Shown here piece after piece: positions 44,301-53,603 of a stretch of DNA of 64,000 nt (positions within the stretch are counted from its first letter, which is position 1; each line of letters starts with the position of its first letter). The position numbers and the translations under genes were made by a program. Source of the DNA: Linyphia triangularis (taxonomy: Eukaryota; Arthropoda; Arachnida; Araneae; Linyphiidae). The DNA is taken from NCBI GenBank assembly GCA_963978545.1, contig OZ021730.1, positions 7,819,796 through 7,883,795 on the forward strand, read 5' to 3'. The notes beneath the pieces were generated by a model. That model searched no databases. It saw only the letters and a list, made by a program, of their open reading frames with translations, and had not been told where the DNA came from.

Positions 44301-45061
44301 TATTATCAACCATTGCTAGAATATTTGACCCATTGGGGTTATTAGGTCCTTTGATATGTAAATTAAAAATTTTTATGCAAAATTTATGGCTTTTAAAAAT
44401 TGATTGGCATGATATGTTACCTGAAAAAGACAGTATAATTTGGGATAGTATTATTTCCCAACTGTCAGTTATTGAGAATATTTGTGTTGAGAGATTTATT
44501 TTCATTGATGATATTGAATTGATAGAATTGCATGCATTTTGTGATGCTTCTAAGCTATCCTATGGATGTTGTTTATATTTAAAATGTGTTAATAAATTTA
44601 ATGATATTAAAGTAAATTTATTGTGTAGTAAGTCTCGAGTGGCTCCACTGAAAACCTTAACCATACCACGTCTTGAATTGTGTGGTGCATTGTTGTTGGC
44701 TAAATTAGTTAAGAAAACTATTACAGCTTTAAAAATTGAAATTGATAAAATTGTATTGTGGTGTGATTCCACTATTGTATTGGCATGGATTAAAACTCCC
44801 CCTAATCAATTAAAACCTTTCGTTTCTAATAGAGTTTCTCAAATTCAGAAACTCACACCAGGTTATCAGTGGTGCCATGTAACTTCTGATAATAATCCAG
44901 CAGATCTGATTTCTAGAGGTCTCAAACCTAGCGATATAGTAAACAATGATATGTGGTGGCATGGACCACAGTTTTTAAAACATGCAAATGCATTTGTCAG
45001 TAATCCAGGTAGTGAATATTGCATGGATAGTACTTACTTAAATGAGTTAAGGAAAATGTGA
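41372..45061 (+). CDS. Pao/BEL Gag-Pol polyprotein (to RNase H)
   Basis: The 1229-codon frame starts MARLVKLNRQQGTLK 37 bases after the LTR. Gag (DUF1759-like) has LPVFSGNYEDWSKFKTSF at about residue 129. A Cys/His cluster at about 332-398 includes CIRCLRRNHKVDSC. The protease near 475 reads ILDSCSQSNFLT. The RT has LRTVFNASSPSSNG and catalytic YYIDDIL near 882. RNase H starts near 1053 (AFCDASKLSYGCC) and includes RLELCGALLLAKLV. The integrase continues after a frame break at 45061. Pao elements copy their RNA in cytoplasmic particles. The protease active-site Gly is replaced by Cys (DSG to DSC). The length is normal for gag to RNase H, and the frame is uninterrupted. Confidence 0.93.
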   Translation: MARLVKLNRQQGTLKSKLTRLEEFCAPLTLLSAETLSSTNSVIELKQKLEGLKTTQNEVNSLRDKYYDAAKDEEIEEIDAALQELDIRIENSEVSLLKLISLLKKDTPSVAVKPETSGTLVRTKLPVIPLPVFSGNYEDWSKFKTSFTNLITNNAELDDIQKLHYLNATLEGKAKSIETEDDTFESLFNALQQRYENRRVILDTHIQNILRYPKLNQESAKEMRDFLDNLKKNLRALKVLEYDRDKLSDILLMNILIDKLDLETRKIYEMSISSNEVQNFNEFITFLEKRSNILESISRNMPSMKQINKSNASHHSLNRSKNLVINSPTHFCVACKKKETHGLFGCDAFRNMNVVDRFELVKRYKFCIRCLRRNHKVDSCRSKFTCQCGSKFHNTLLHSVERNDKPFVNDESSQAIPSDLEDSSNATQGQSTRSETSSTMRSSCLFSERKNVVLLATDIIKVKDERGNYFNVRAILDSCSQSNFLTFECADLLRIKKEKTYVPVSGLNGMTVSTIKKKIQTLISNQQSTYERCLQFLLVPKITDISPSRAVDVAGLILPNILYADPDFNKPKRIDALLGAECFFELLRNNQIRLKNNTIILQETVFGYIVSGSFPDDAKSTVHCHLSCEEQLSNLNSNLERFWNIEDVDDSERFANDEEKACEEHFLSTHYRNEDGRYVVQLPMKEGVLGSSKDIAAVRLNSLWKRLNRNPTLKSLYVEFMEEYERLGHMKEIIEESDPRDCYYIPHHAVYKPEKSSTKLRTVFNASSPSSNGISLNDLLMYGGVLQEDVFDIMSRFRTHKYAFTADIQKMFRQVLVDECHRNFQRVLWKTNSDSPIKIYQLQTITYGMTSSPFLSTRVLNQLAEDEQFNFPLAAAATLTDYYIDDILTGGSTLETAIELQDQLVNMLQTCGMTLHKFVSNTSSLLERVPSECLEYSFDDSAETKTVKTLGVIWNPKKDSFTFRVSIGESPHTKRSVLSTIARIFDPLGLLGPLICKLKIFMQNLWLLKIDWHDMLPEKDSIIWDSIISQLSVIENICVERFIFIDDIELIELHAFCDASKLSYGCCLYLKCVNKFNDIKVNLLCSKSRVAPLKTLTIPRLELCGALLLAKLVKKTITALKIEIDKIVLWCDSTIVLAWIKTPPNQLKPFVSNRVSQIQKLTPGYQWCHVTSDNNPADLISRGLKPSDIVNNDMWWHGPQFLKHANAFVSNPGSEYCMDSTYLNELRKM

Positions 45062-45424
45062 ATATAAATCTTGTTACAGTAATACATAACAGTGTTTTAA
45101 ATGATATAATTGAGAAAAGTAATGATTATATGAAAATTGTTCGTATACTTGCATTTGTTTTGAGATTTGTTATTAATGTCCAATCAAAGGATAATCGTAT
45201 AAGTGGTCCGCTTTCTGAAGAGGAAGTAAAAAAAGCCGCAAATTATATAATACGGCACATTCAAAGAAGTGAATATAATCTAGAAATATATGATTTAAGT
45301 AAGGGTCACCCCATTAGTAAAAATAGTAAACTTAGATCATTAAATCCATTTTTAGATTCTAATAATGTACTACGTGTTGGTGGGAGATTAGTAAATTCTG
45401 ATTTGGATTATACTAAAAAACATC
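45058..45424 (+). pseudogene. Pao integrase N-terminal fragment
   Basis: A short frame reads MNINLVTVIHNSVLND, then NYIIRHIQRSEYNLEI and NPFLDSNNVLRVGGRL, as found at the start of Pao integrases. It is in a different frame from gag-pol (ATGTGA overlap). After YTKKH the sequence switches to Gypsy integrase at about 45425. Integrase core, DUF5641 and the 3' LTR are missing. Confidence 0.85.
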
Positions 45425-45778
45425 AGACCACCGGACACCCCTTCCTCGCCTGTCCAGTATCTAGATGATCTCCAGGCGCGTTTGGAAGCCGTACATCGGT
45501 TCGCCAGAGAAAGAATCAACATCATGACAGAGCGCATGAAGGTCCGCTACGATGCCAAGGCCACGGAACGTTCATTCCAGGAAGGTGACAAGGTGTGGTT
45601 ATGGAATCCTAAACGTCGGAAAGGACTCTCCCCTAAGCTCCAGACGAACTGGGAAGGGCCGTATGTGGTCCTTAAGAAGATCAACGACGTCGTGGTGAGG
45701 ATTCAACGGACACCCTCCTGTAAACCTAGAGTTGTACATAACAATAGACTAGCCCCATATTATGGTAGAAGTGATTGA
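45425..45778 (+). pseudogene. Gypsy integrase C-terminal fragment
   Basis: The frame reads YLDDLQARLEAVHRFARER, then KATERSFQEGDKVWLWNP and LQTNWEGPYVVLKKIND. That is the C-terminal DNA-binding part of Gypsy integrases. It ends RVVHNNRLAPYYGRSD and a stop, about 60 bp before the 3' LTR. It is the tail of the element interrupted at 41094. Confidence 0.88.
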
Positions 45779-45825
45779 ATTGCCTTTCCTCTTAAGGACT
45801 TCACTGCCCGGGACGTGCAGTCTTT

Positions 45826-45838
45826 AAGAAGGGGGAAA
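45826..45838 (+). promoter_or_regulatory. Polypurine tract of the Gypsy element
   Basis: AAGAAGGGGGAAA directly precedes the LTR start TGTTGCAC. It is identical to the tract at 15425-15437. Confidence 0.75.
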
Positions 45839-46304
45839 TGTTGCACAAATTGTCTGTATATAGTGTAAATAGTGACGTATTATTTCAAAATTCTATTGTA
45901 ATTTATTTTTATCCTATTTTAGTTAGTAATTAATAGCGATTATACAAGTTAGAAAAAGGTGGCAACACCTAAAGTAATCGAGAAGTTTCGAGATATTTCG
46001 TTTCCGATAAATTGGCTGGAAATTTCGAGAATGTCTCACGCGCTTGTATATAAAGGATTGGAGAACGGGAAAGTTTTCAGATTGACTTCGGAGTTCGTTG
46101 AAAGCTGATCGCTTTATTTACCTATTGGAGTGAGCTTGTATAATCGCTGAATTCGAAGTTATTTTTGTTGAAGCTTGTGTTGAAGCTTGAGAGTAATTAA
46201 ACTGTTGCCTGTGAATAAATTTTGTGAGTTTTCTGAAGAGAGAATAAATATTTTTAAACCGTGAAAACTGTGCCATCATTGCCTCCGTGGAAAAATTCAT
46301 AACA
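45839..46304 (+). mobile_element. Gypsy 3' LTR (466 bp)
   Basis: It runs from TGTTGCACAAATTG to AAATTCATAACA. It has the 33-bp segment AGTGTAAATAGTGACG... that the array LTRs lack. It follows the polypurine tract and integrase tail, so this is the autonomous parent family of the array LTRs. No matching 5' LTR is in the window. Confidence 0.92.
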
Positions 46305-46305
46305 A

Positions 46306-46503
46306 TATTAATCATAAACTTCACACAATACACACATCCATCATCTTTCACATACACACACCAAGTTAGTCCTCGAGCTTTAGTCCGACACGAATTGCTT
46401 TTTTTTGGCCAATTGACTGCCCTCTCTTTCTCGATCGGGATTTGAACCCGTGGAGTTGGCTTGGGCAGTTCAGAAGGCCGAGTCCCTACCACCAGGCTAA
46501 CCT
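46306..46503 (-). mobile_element. Third tRNA-derived SINE family
   Basis: Minus-strand reading begins with the A box-like TTAGCCTGGTGGTAGG and then a B box GGGTTCAAATCCCG, followed by a body (GAGAGGGCAGTCAATTGG...). It abuts the Gypsy LTR. Head and body are unlike the main SINE. Confidence 0.6.
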
Positions 46504-46629
46504 GGTGGTGCTCAAATAGATCCTTTTTATTTATTTGAGTTTTCCTTTCATTTTTCTATCTTTTAAATTCGAATAAGCTGATTGGCTACTCCTTCTGGCT
46601 CATTTACATATTTTTCGAATTTTTGAAAA

Positions 46630-46712
46630 AAGGGTCACCGGCGGGATTTGATCCGTGGACAGTGGCGCAAAGTTCAATAGCAAACCAACCAAGCTATCGG
46701 GACCAACACTAT
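46630..46712 (-). other. tRNA-like sequence (pseudo-tRNA or SINE head)
   Basis: Minus-strand reading starts GGTCCCGATAGCTTGGTTGG, and a B box-like GATCAAATCCCGCC follows about 40 bp later. It ends CGGTGACC and TTTTTT, a Pol III terminator-like run. The acceptor stem is imperfect. It is probably a tRNA-derived relic and not a working tRNA gene. Confidence 0.4.
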
Positions 46713-46719
46713 ATTGTTC

Positions 46720-47528
46720 ATTTATTCTTACTTAACTCTTTTTTTGGTCTGTTGCCACTTCCACGTCTATCCCCCCCCCCCCCTTCTTTTTTTGGGGAGG
46801 AGGAGCTTTGGATTTTATGAACTGTCCAATGAGATAGCTCTTTTTGTTACCCAATTATTACCTTTTGCACTTATTTTTTATTATTATGCCGGCGCCGCAT
46901 ATCCTATACTTAACACTTGAAAAGAAACTTACTTTTTTCTATATCAGGTACAACTGATTCTATTTTTAATAATAAAAAAGATAAAACTTAACTTGCATCT
47001 TTTTGAAAAAATCCAGCACAACTGATCCAGATTTATAAAAGGAAAGAGAAAGAAAGATTATAAGAGTATTTAAAGATTTAAGATAATAGTGGATAGTAAA
47101 AAGGTCTTCGGTGGCGCCGGCGTATCTGCAAAAGAAAAAAGGTATAATTAATACAAATAATGTTATAAATTTTCTACCCAAACTTAACTGTCCCATTATT
47201 TTTTATTCTATCTTATTTAATATGTGTAAATTTTTATTTTTATGTGTTTTTATTTTTATGTAAATTTACTTTTTCATGTGTACTCATCGTCATGCTTATA
47301 TGTTCTATCTTAATTTTATTTGTTCGCGTTTTTGTGTTTTTTATAGAAAGAAGAATTGTTTTGTTTTCCCTTATTTGTCAACATGTATCATACCTTTATT
47401 ACCATAGTCACCAATGCAAAACTTACCCTGATTTTTAAATAAAGCTGCTCCGGCAGGGTCGGGGCGCTCGGGGGATCTCCTTCGGGCTGGTGGTGACACT
47501 TTCCTCCCGGCCAGGGTTTATCCCAACT
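46720..47528. other. AT-rich stretch with GC-rich patches
   Basis: No gene is recognised. A run of 13 C occurs near 46771. GC-rich GCCGGCGCCG motifs occur in opposite orientation at about 46890 and 47113. A GC-rich patch (47445-47550, GGGTCGGGGCGCTCGGGG...) truncates the hAT-like ORF to its right. Its origin is not identified. Confidence 0.35.
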
Positions 47529-48473
47529 CTAAACCCTTCGGGGTGAGTTCCCTGGCTTGGGCAGTACAAATGCATTATGAATTACATGCAAATTGCATGT
47601 TCCAACATTAATTAATCCAAAATCTCTAATTGATTTAACTTCTTTATCAAATACCTGAAATACAGCTTTGTTTACGTTTGGACCATCTGATCCTAACATA
47701 CGCAGACATTTTAAGTCTATGCCACAAGAATTTAGGATAGCCTTGATGCTTGTAGAAATATCTAATGCTGTTGCATGGCCCAACAGTTCACTCCCAATAT
47801 AACTTTCCGAGATGGAACTCTCTTTAGTGTTCCAAAACCGTATATGAACGTCTAACTGTTTTAAGTTCTGTTCATTTAGTGTTTCATCATACATAAGAGT
47901 GAAGAATGGAGAATTTTGAAGGAACTCATCTGTTATCTGCTTAAGAAAGTAAGGACCAAGTCCATGAGAAACTGTATATGACACTTTGCTGGAACACAAC
48001 TGAATTCCTTTTGGCAAGGATGAATCTGGGAACATTTGGCAGAACAAAGATTTCACTGAGTCACATGATAGAAATGAATAGTTATTCAAGGCTATGTGAA
48101 TAACGCAAAGAATTTCAGTTCGGTACAATTTATCTTCTTCAGATAGTATCCATGGCTGTTTAGACGTATCAGAGTTGCTCTGCTTCAACATATCCAAAAA
48201 GATATCTTTCGTTCCAGGCCTACTCACTAGTCGTGATTGAGAACAATCCTTTCGCGCACCATCGAGCGACTTATGTTTTGCGGTATTGGCATGTTGCATC
48301 AGTTGAGTCTTTCTACTGTTGCTAATATTTACTGTTGTTTTGCACAAAAAACAATATCCGGAAAAATCATCGCTTCCTTTAACATACCAGTCACTAATTT
48401 TGGTTATCGTTATTTGATAATAATGGTACCAGTCTCCACGAAATTTCGTCGCACGAAGCGGCATTAAGAACAA
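47529..48473 (-). pseudogene. hAT-like transposase, N-terminal two thirds
   Basis: A single 314-codon frame. A BED-like zinc finger lies at about residues 38-67 (CFLCKTTVNISN...HANTAKH). Later FFTLMYDETLNEQNLKQLDV matches the hAT motif with its catalytic Asp, and SDGPNVNKAVFQ and LINVGTCNLHVIHNAF follow. After residue ~305 the frame runs into a GC-rich unrelated patch, so the insertion domain and C-terminal dimerisation domain are missing. No internal stop is present. It could be a recent truncation or a domesticated gene with a further exon elsewhere. Confidence 0.75.
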
Positions 48474-48880
48474 TTAATATACTACAAACAGATAAGTAAT
48501 TCGAAACCGCGCGGTAAGGAAAAGCTCACATGTGGTCCCGTAGAGTTGAGTTGTAGGTAAAGAGCATATGAACACAGAAGTTTTTTCCTCCCTTCCCGAA
48601 CCGAAAGGAAACAGTCGACCAATCGGCAACGCGAGGAACAAAGCTAAAGTGGTCATGTGACCTTCACCGACGCCGAGGTGCGCTTTTCCTCATGCCACGC
48701 AGAAAGTGACGATTTCAAAAAAATATATAGGATTTATAGGACACATAGGACGTCTGCGACATCAAGTTCATCAATTAGTTGATAAGTTAAAGGCTTCTTA
48801 AAAAATATTTAGAAAAGTTTCCTAATTTGTGATCTCCACAATATCTCATGTACATAAATACTTTCATATTTATGGTTGTT
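48474..48880. other. Region upstream of the hAT-like ORF
   Basis: This lies 5' of the ORF and may hold its promoter. It is moderately GC-rich near 48500-48700. No core element stands out. Confidence 0.3.
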
Positions 48881-48988
48881 GGTTGGTTGTATTCAGATTA
48901 TCTGGCGCCGTCAACAACACGAGAGTTATAATGCGCCGAAACATTCGTCATTAGACAAGCCAACATACATTTACAAACACCCATGCCT
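48881..48988 (-). mobile_element. tRNA-derived SINE, copy 12 (head-truncated)
   Basis: The tail and body on the minus strand end at ACCCATGCCTAA, so the tRNA-like head is missing. No duplication is visible. Confidence 0.88.
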
Positions 48989-49693
48989 AAAGCCGGGCGT
49001 CCACTGGAGCGGGATAGCAAGAAAAGTGGAAAAGAGGAATTGAGGATGTTTCTGGTGGATGGAACAGGATTTTTTGCTGTAGCGTCCACTGAAGCAGGAT
49101 TTGAAGATGAACTAAAGTTAATCACCACTGCGCAAGCGCAGTACGTAAAAGATTCTTTCACATTTTAGTAGCTTCGCAGTTGTTGTTGTTATGCTTGCTT
49201 TGATAAAGTAATGTTGTTTTAGCGTTTTGCTTTTAAATCTTCGCTTTTTATAGTATACTATATTAGAATTTCTTTTGTGAATTAAATGTTATTTAGTAGT
49301 TATAATTATGTGTGTGTACCTGTTGGTTTTTACTTTGTTGAGAATTAAACTTATATTTTATTCTTCTAATTCTTATAGCAATCTTAAACATTCTGGCTGT
49401 TTTTTTTTTCTCTAAATATTCCTTGTTTATTCATAAGTGATCATTAAAAATTGATTGTTTTGTAGTCGTTAAAGTAGATTTCTCCTTTTTTACTTGCATG
49501 TTTTATAAGACTGTTTTTTTTCTTCTTCTGTTGTATAAGGAAATGTTATAGCAACTCAAGTTTTATGAATGAATAAAATTATATATACTTTTCTGTTTAA
49601 TTTCATAGAATTGTAATTTCTCTTTAAGATGGCCCATTATCAAGCTATGTTGGAGGTCATCTTTTTTTTAATCGCTTGTTAGTGCATCAGGAA
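48989..49693. other. AT-rich stretch, nothing firm
   Basis: Two related 20-bp blocks (GGCGTCCACTGGAGCGGGAT at about 48998 and AGCGTCCACTGAAGCAGGAT at about 49081) hint at a small inverted or direct repeat element, but I cannot define its ends. A 61-codon ORF there is unrecognised. Confidence 0.3.
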
Positions 49694-49852
49694 CACAGAG
49701 ACGATGGGTTGGTTGGTTCAAGTTTAACGGCGCAAGGGCAACACAAGGGCCATACTGCGCCAACCAATCGTCAATCAGTTTTTTAAAATGGGTCTAAAAA
49801 ATTTTCAGTCATTGTTTAAATTAAAAATTCGAAAATAAGAGAAACCAAATGT

Positions 49853-52800
49853 TCAAATCAAGTAATAAAATCCAATGTCATTTAAGAATTTAAAAAGATT
49901 GTTATTAGGTGAACTTAAAATGTCAAATAGTGAAGGGTGATTAGAATTAAAATATCGTAGTCTGACAGTGTTAAAACACGGACATTCATTTAAAATATGG
50001 AGAACAGAAAAAATGACTCCACAGGTATTGCATGTGGGGGCATCTTCTGCCAGCAGAAGATGCACATGGGTAAAACGTGTGTGGCCTATTCTTAAACGTG
50101 TTAAGAGCACTTCCCTTTTCCGGGATTGCTGTATGTGGGCGAATCCGGATATTAAGGGCTGAACAGAACGCAGCTTGTTTCCTGTCTGTGCATCCCACAT
50201 GGCCTGCCAAGTGAGAGCCAGAGCAGTTTCACAAGCTTTATTTGCGTCGTCAGGGCAGAGCCAAGTGCTCCTAGGTCCACTTGCTGATCGTGCAATTGAG
50301 TCAGCGCGCTCGTTACCCATGATCCCCACATGACCTGGGATCCAACAAAAAAGGATTTTAAAATGTCTGTCTAAAAGTGTGATATGAAGTTTTAAAATTT
50401 CTAAGATAAAAGGATGGGTCTGGTTCAGTGGATTACTTAGGGCATCTAAGCAACTCTTGGAATCAGTGTAAATAATCCACTGACCATGGCCTTGCTTTAA
50501 AATAAACTGCAAGGCCAATAGAATAGCCAGGGACTCAGCTGAAAAAACGGAGCTGCTATGGTGCAGTTCTCGGGACATGATGGCATCGTCATGAACTGCA
50601 GCAGCTCCTACATGCCCCTGGCTCTTTGACCCATCCGTATATATTGCCTTAAAATTGGAAAAAGTATTTCTATGATAGTAAAATAAGTTTGAAAAAATAA
50701 TGTCTGGTGTATAGGTTTTCTTAAAATTGCTAAAAATATTAAGAACGATGATTTGATGGTGATGCCAGGGTGGAATGGAGAATGAAATGGGGCGGACCCT
50801 AAAATCATCGATGTTATGAGATGAAAGGATAGATTGAATTCTTAATGCAAATGATGGAATGCATGATGGACGTGCGTTAAAAAGTCGTTGATGTAAAGGG
50901 TTAAAAATATGGTCTAAAAAGGGATGTGATGGATGACTTTTGATTTTAAAATATAACTTTAAACAAAGTTTATCCCGTCTCAGCCCCAGAGAGGCTTCCA
51001 GACAAAGCACATATAAACTTTGCACCGGTGATGTACTAAATGCTCCTGATGCGATCCTGAGACCTGAATGGTGAATAGGATCCAGGAGCATTAACGCCGA
51101 TTTTCTAGCTGATCCGTACACCACCGAGCCATAGTCAAGTATGGAACGGACAAGGCATCGGTATATCTTTAACATGGAGGTAGTGTCAGCTCCCCAGGAA
51201 GTGTTAGTTGGTTGGTTCGATTTTTCTGGCGCAAGGGCTTCACGTGGGCCATACTGCGCCCCAGGAAGTGTTAGAGAGAACTTTCAGGAGATTCAAGACT
51301 TTAAAGCACTTCAATTTAAGATGTTTAATATGTGGCAGGAAAGTGAGCTTAGAATCAAAAATTATTCCGAGAAATTTGGTCTCGGAAACAATGGGTATTT
51401 GCACACCATTTAAAAAGATTTCTGGGTCATTGTGAAGCTCACGTTTCCTGCAGAAGTGCATGGCAACGGTTTTTTCAGCTGAAAAAGTAAACCCGTTCTT
51501 ATTAGCCCAGTCTGTGACTCTCCTGATAGCCAGCTGAAGCTGTCTCTCTATGAGTGACATATTCGTTGAGGCGCATGACATCTGAAAATCGTCAACAAAC
51601 AACGTCCCTGACACTGATGATGGTAGACAGGTCAAAAGGCTGTTGACTTTGACGATAAACAGTGCGCAACTCAACACACTTCCCTGGGGGGACACCTTGT
51701 TCTTGTATGTACTCGTCAGATAAGATCGAGTTAACTCGTACTTGAAAGATTCTTCGTTTTAAAAAGTTTTCAATAAATGTTGGTAAATTTCCTCGCAGAC
51801 CTAGATCATGTAGGTCTTTGAGTATACCATATCTCTAAGTACGGTCATATGCCTTCTCCATGTCAAAGAATACCGATACCAAATGGTTCCGCTTGACAAA
51901 GGCCTCCCGTATTGATGTTTCGAGGAGGAGCAAGTTGTCAATAGTGCTTCGTCCGCGACGAAAGCCACTCTGGAACCGAGACAGACTATTATTATATTCG
52001 AGATAAAAAAGAAGACGTGCATTAACTAGTTTCTCCAGGAGTTTACAAAAACAACTAGTTAATGCAATTGGGCGATAACTTGAGGGATTCTTGGGGTCTT
52101 TACCAGGTTTTACAATTGGTATTATTAGAGCACGTTGCCAGTTGGATGGAAATGTATTCTCTTGCCAAATACGATTAAACAATTTCAATATAAGCTTGAG
52201 CTGGAGTGGCTGGAGATGTTTAAGCATAGAGTAATGTATATCATCTGGCCCAACGGCAGAATTGATGGAACCAGATAATGCTTGCATCAACTCGGCCAAA
52301 GTAAATTCAGAGTTATAATCTTCTGAAGAAGCAGAAGCGAAATTCAACTTAGTTCTCTCAGCTCGAAGCTTATATGATGCGAACGGCTCTTTATAATTGG
52401 AATTGCTCGAAACCTTGGCAAATGCATCTCCAAGAGTATCAGCAATGTCCTTAGGGTCTGAAACAACTCCCTGATGGTTCTCTAAGATGGAAATAGAGTA
52501 ATTGGGATAGCGGCCCTTGATCTTATTGACCTTGTTCCAGACCCTCCTGGAAGACGTCGAGGAAGTAATGCTGCTAACATATTTCCTCCAAGAATCCCTC
52601 TGACTTCGGCGGCGGATCTGACGCGCTTCGGCCCGTGCCCGCTTAAAATTGACTAGATTTGTCGTAGTGGGGCATCTACGAAAAATACCCCACAACTTTT
52701 TTTGTTTTTTGTGGGCAAGTCTGCAGTTTTGGTTCCACCACGGTTTAGATTGTTTCGGTAGCTTTGTTGATGATACAGGTATAGAAAGATGAGCAGCTTC

Positions 52801-53600
52801 AATAATGGCGTTGGTGACCGATTGCACAGCTACATCAATGTCGTCCTGGTCCACCATCTCGTCAGAAAGAGAAACGACTGAAGAAAACATATCCCAATCC
52901 GCCCTTTCGATGATAAATCGGGGTTGGCGGATTACAGGAGTAGGTGCACCTCCTAGATAGTTAAGGATTATTGGAAAATGATCACTATGAAAAGGATCAT
53001 TTTCCACAAAAAACGTCCAATCAGAGAAAAGAGATGGTGAACACAGGGAGAGATCGATGGTGTGGAAAGTCCTCGATGGGGCGTGGAAGTATGTATTTTG
53101 CCCATTATTAAAAATACAGAGATGTTGGTCTGATATTAATTTCTCGATTTGTCTTCCACGATTGTTGATATCTGGGCTACCCCAAAGAGGATTGTGGCCA
53201 TTAAAGTCCCCGATTATAATAAAAGGGGGCGGAAGCTGGCCACAAAGCCTGTTTAAATCTGTTTGTCTGATATTTAGATTAGGGGGGAGGTAAACGGAAC
53301 ACACAGTAATTAATTGATGGTGTATGGCGATTCTGACAGCAACAGCTTGAAGGTTGGTCGAGAGCGTCAGCGGTGTTGATGGATTGCTATTTGATGTAAA
53401 TATAGCGACACCACCGCTAGCTCTGTCGCCGCTGACATAGTCCTTCCGGAGAGGACTATATCCCCTAACAAGAGAGCTCTGAAAAGGCTTCAAGAGCGTC
53501 TCTTGCAAACAGATACAAACAGGTTTATGTTCATCAACTAAATGTTTGATGTCAACCGAATTGTGGTGGAAACCGCGACAATTCCAAGAAAGGAGACTGA
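49853..53600 (-). pseudogene. LINE C ORF2: endonuclease, RT, RNase H; three lesions
   Basis: The frame is open from the ORF1 stop through the endonuclease (IIIGDFNGHNPLWGS, SDHFPII) and first RT blocks (RPIALTSCFCKLLEK, QSGFRRGRSTIDN). No ATG precedes SLLSWNCRGF. A Trp codon became TAG at about 51833 (after KAYDRT). An extra G in the run at 51686-51691 shifts the frame at GVPQG. A 52-bp LINE fragment plus its duplication shifts it again at 51207. Segments after each lesion remain open: catalytic FVDDFQMS, RNase H (AIYTDGSKSQGHVG) and knuckle CNTCGVIFSVLHILNEC. The enzyme was complete in the source copy. Confidence 0.9.
51207..51258 (-). mobile_element. Ultra-short LINE insertion: 52 bp of 3' end only
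   Basis: The plus strand reads GTTGGTTGGTTCG, then TCTGGCGCAAGGGC and GGGCCATACTGCG. That is the reverse complement of a LINE 3' end. A 15-bp duplication CCCCAGGAAGTGTTA flanks it (51192-51206 and 51259-51273). It contains the tail and the paired GGCGC/TGCGC block and little more. Confidence 0.9.
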
Positions 53601-53603
53601 ATT

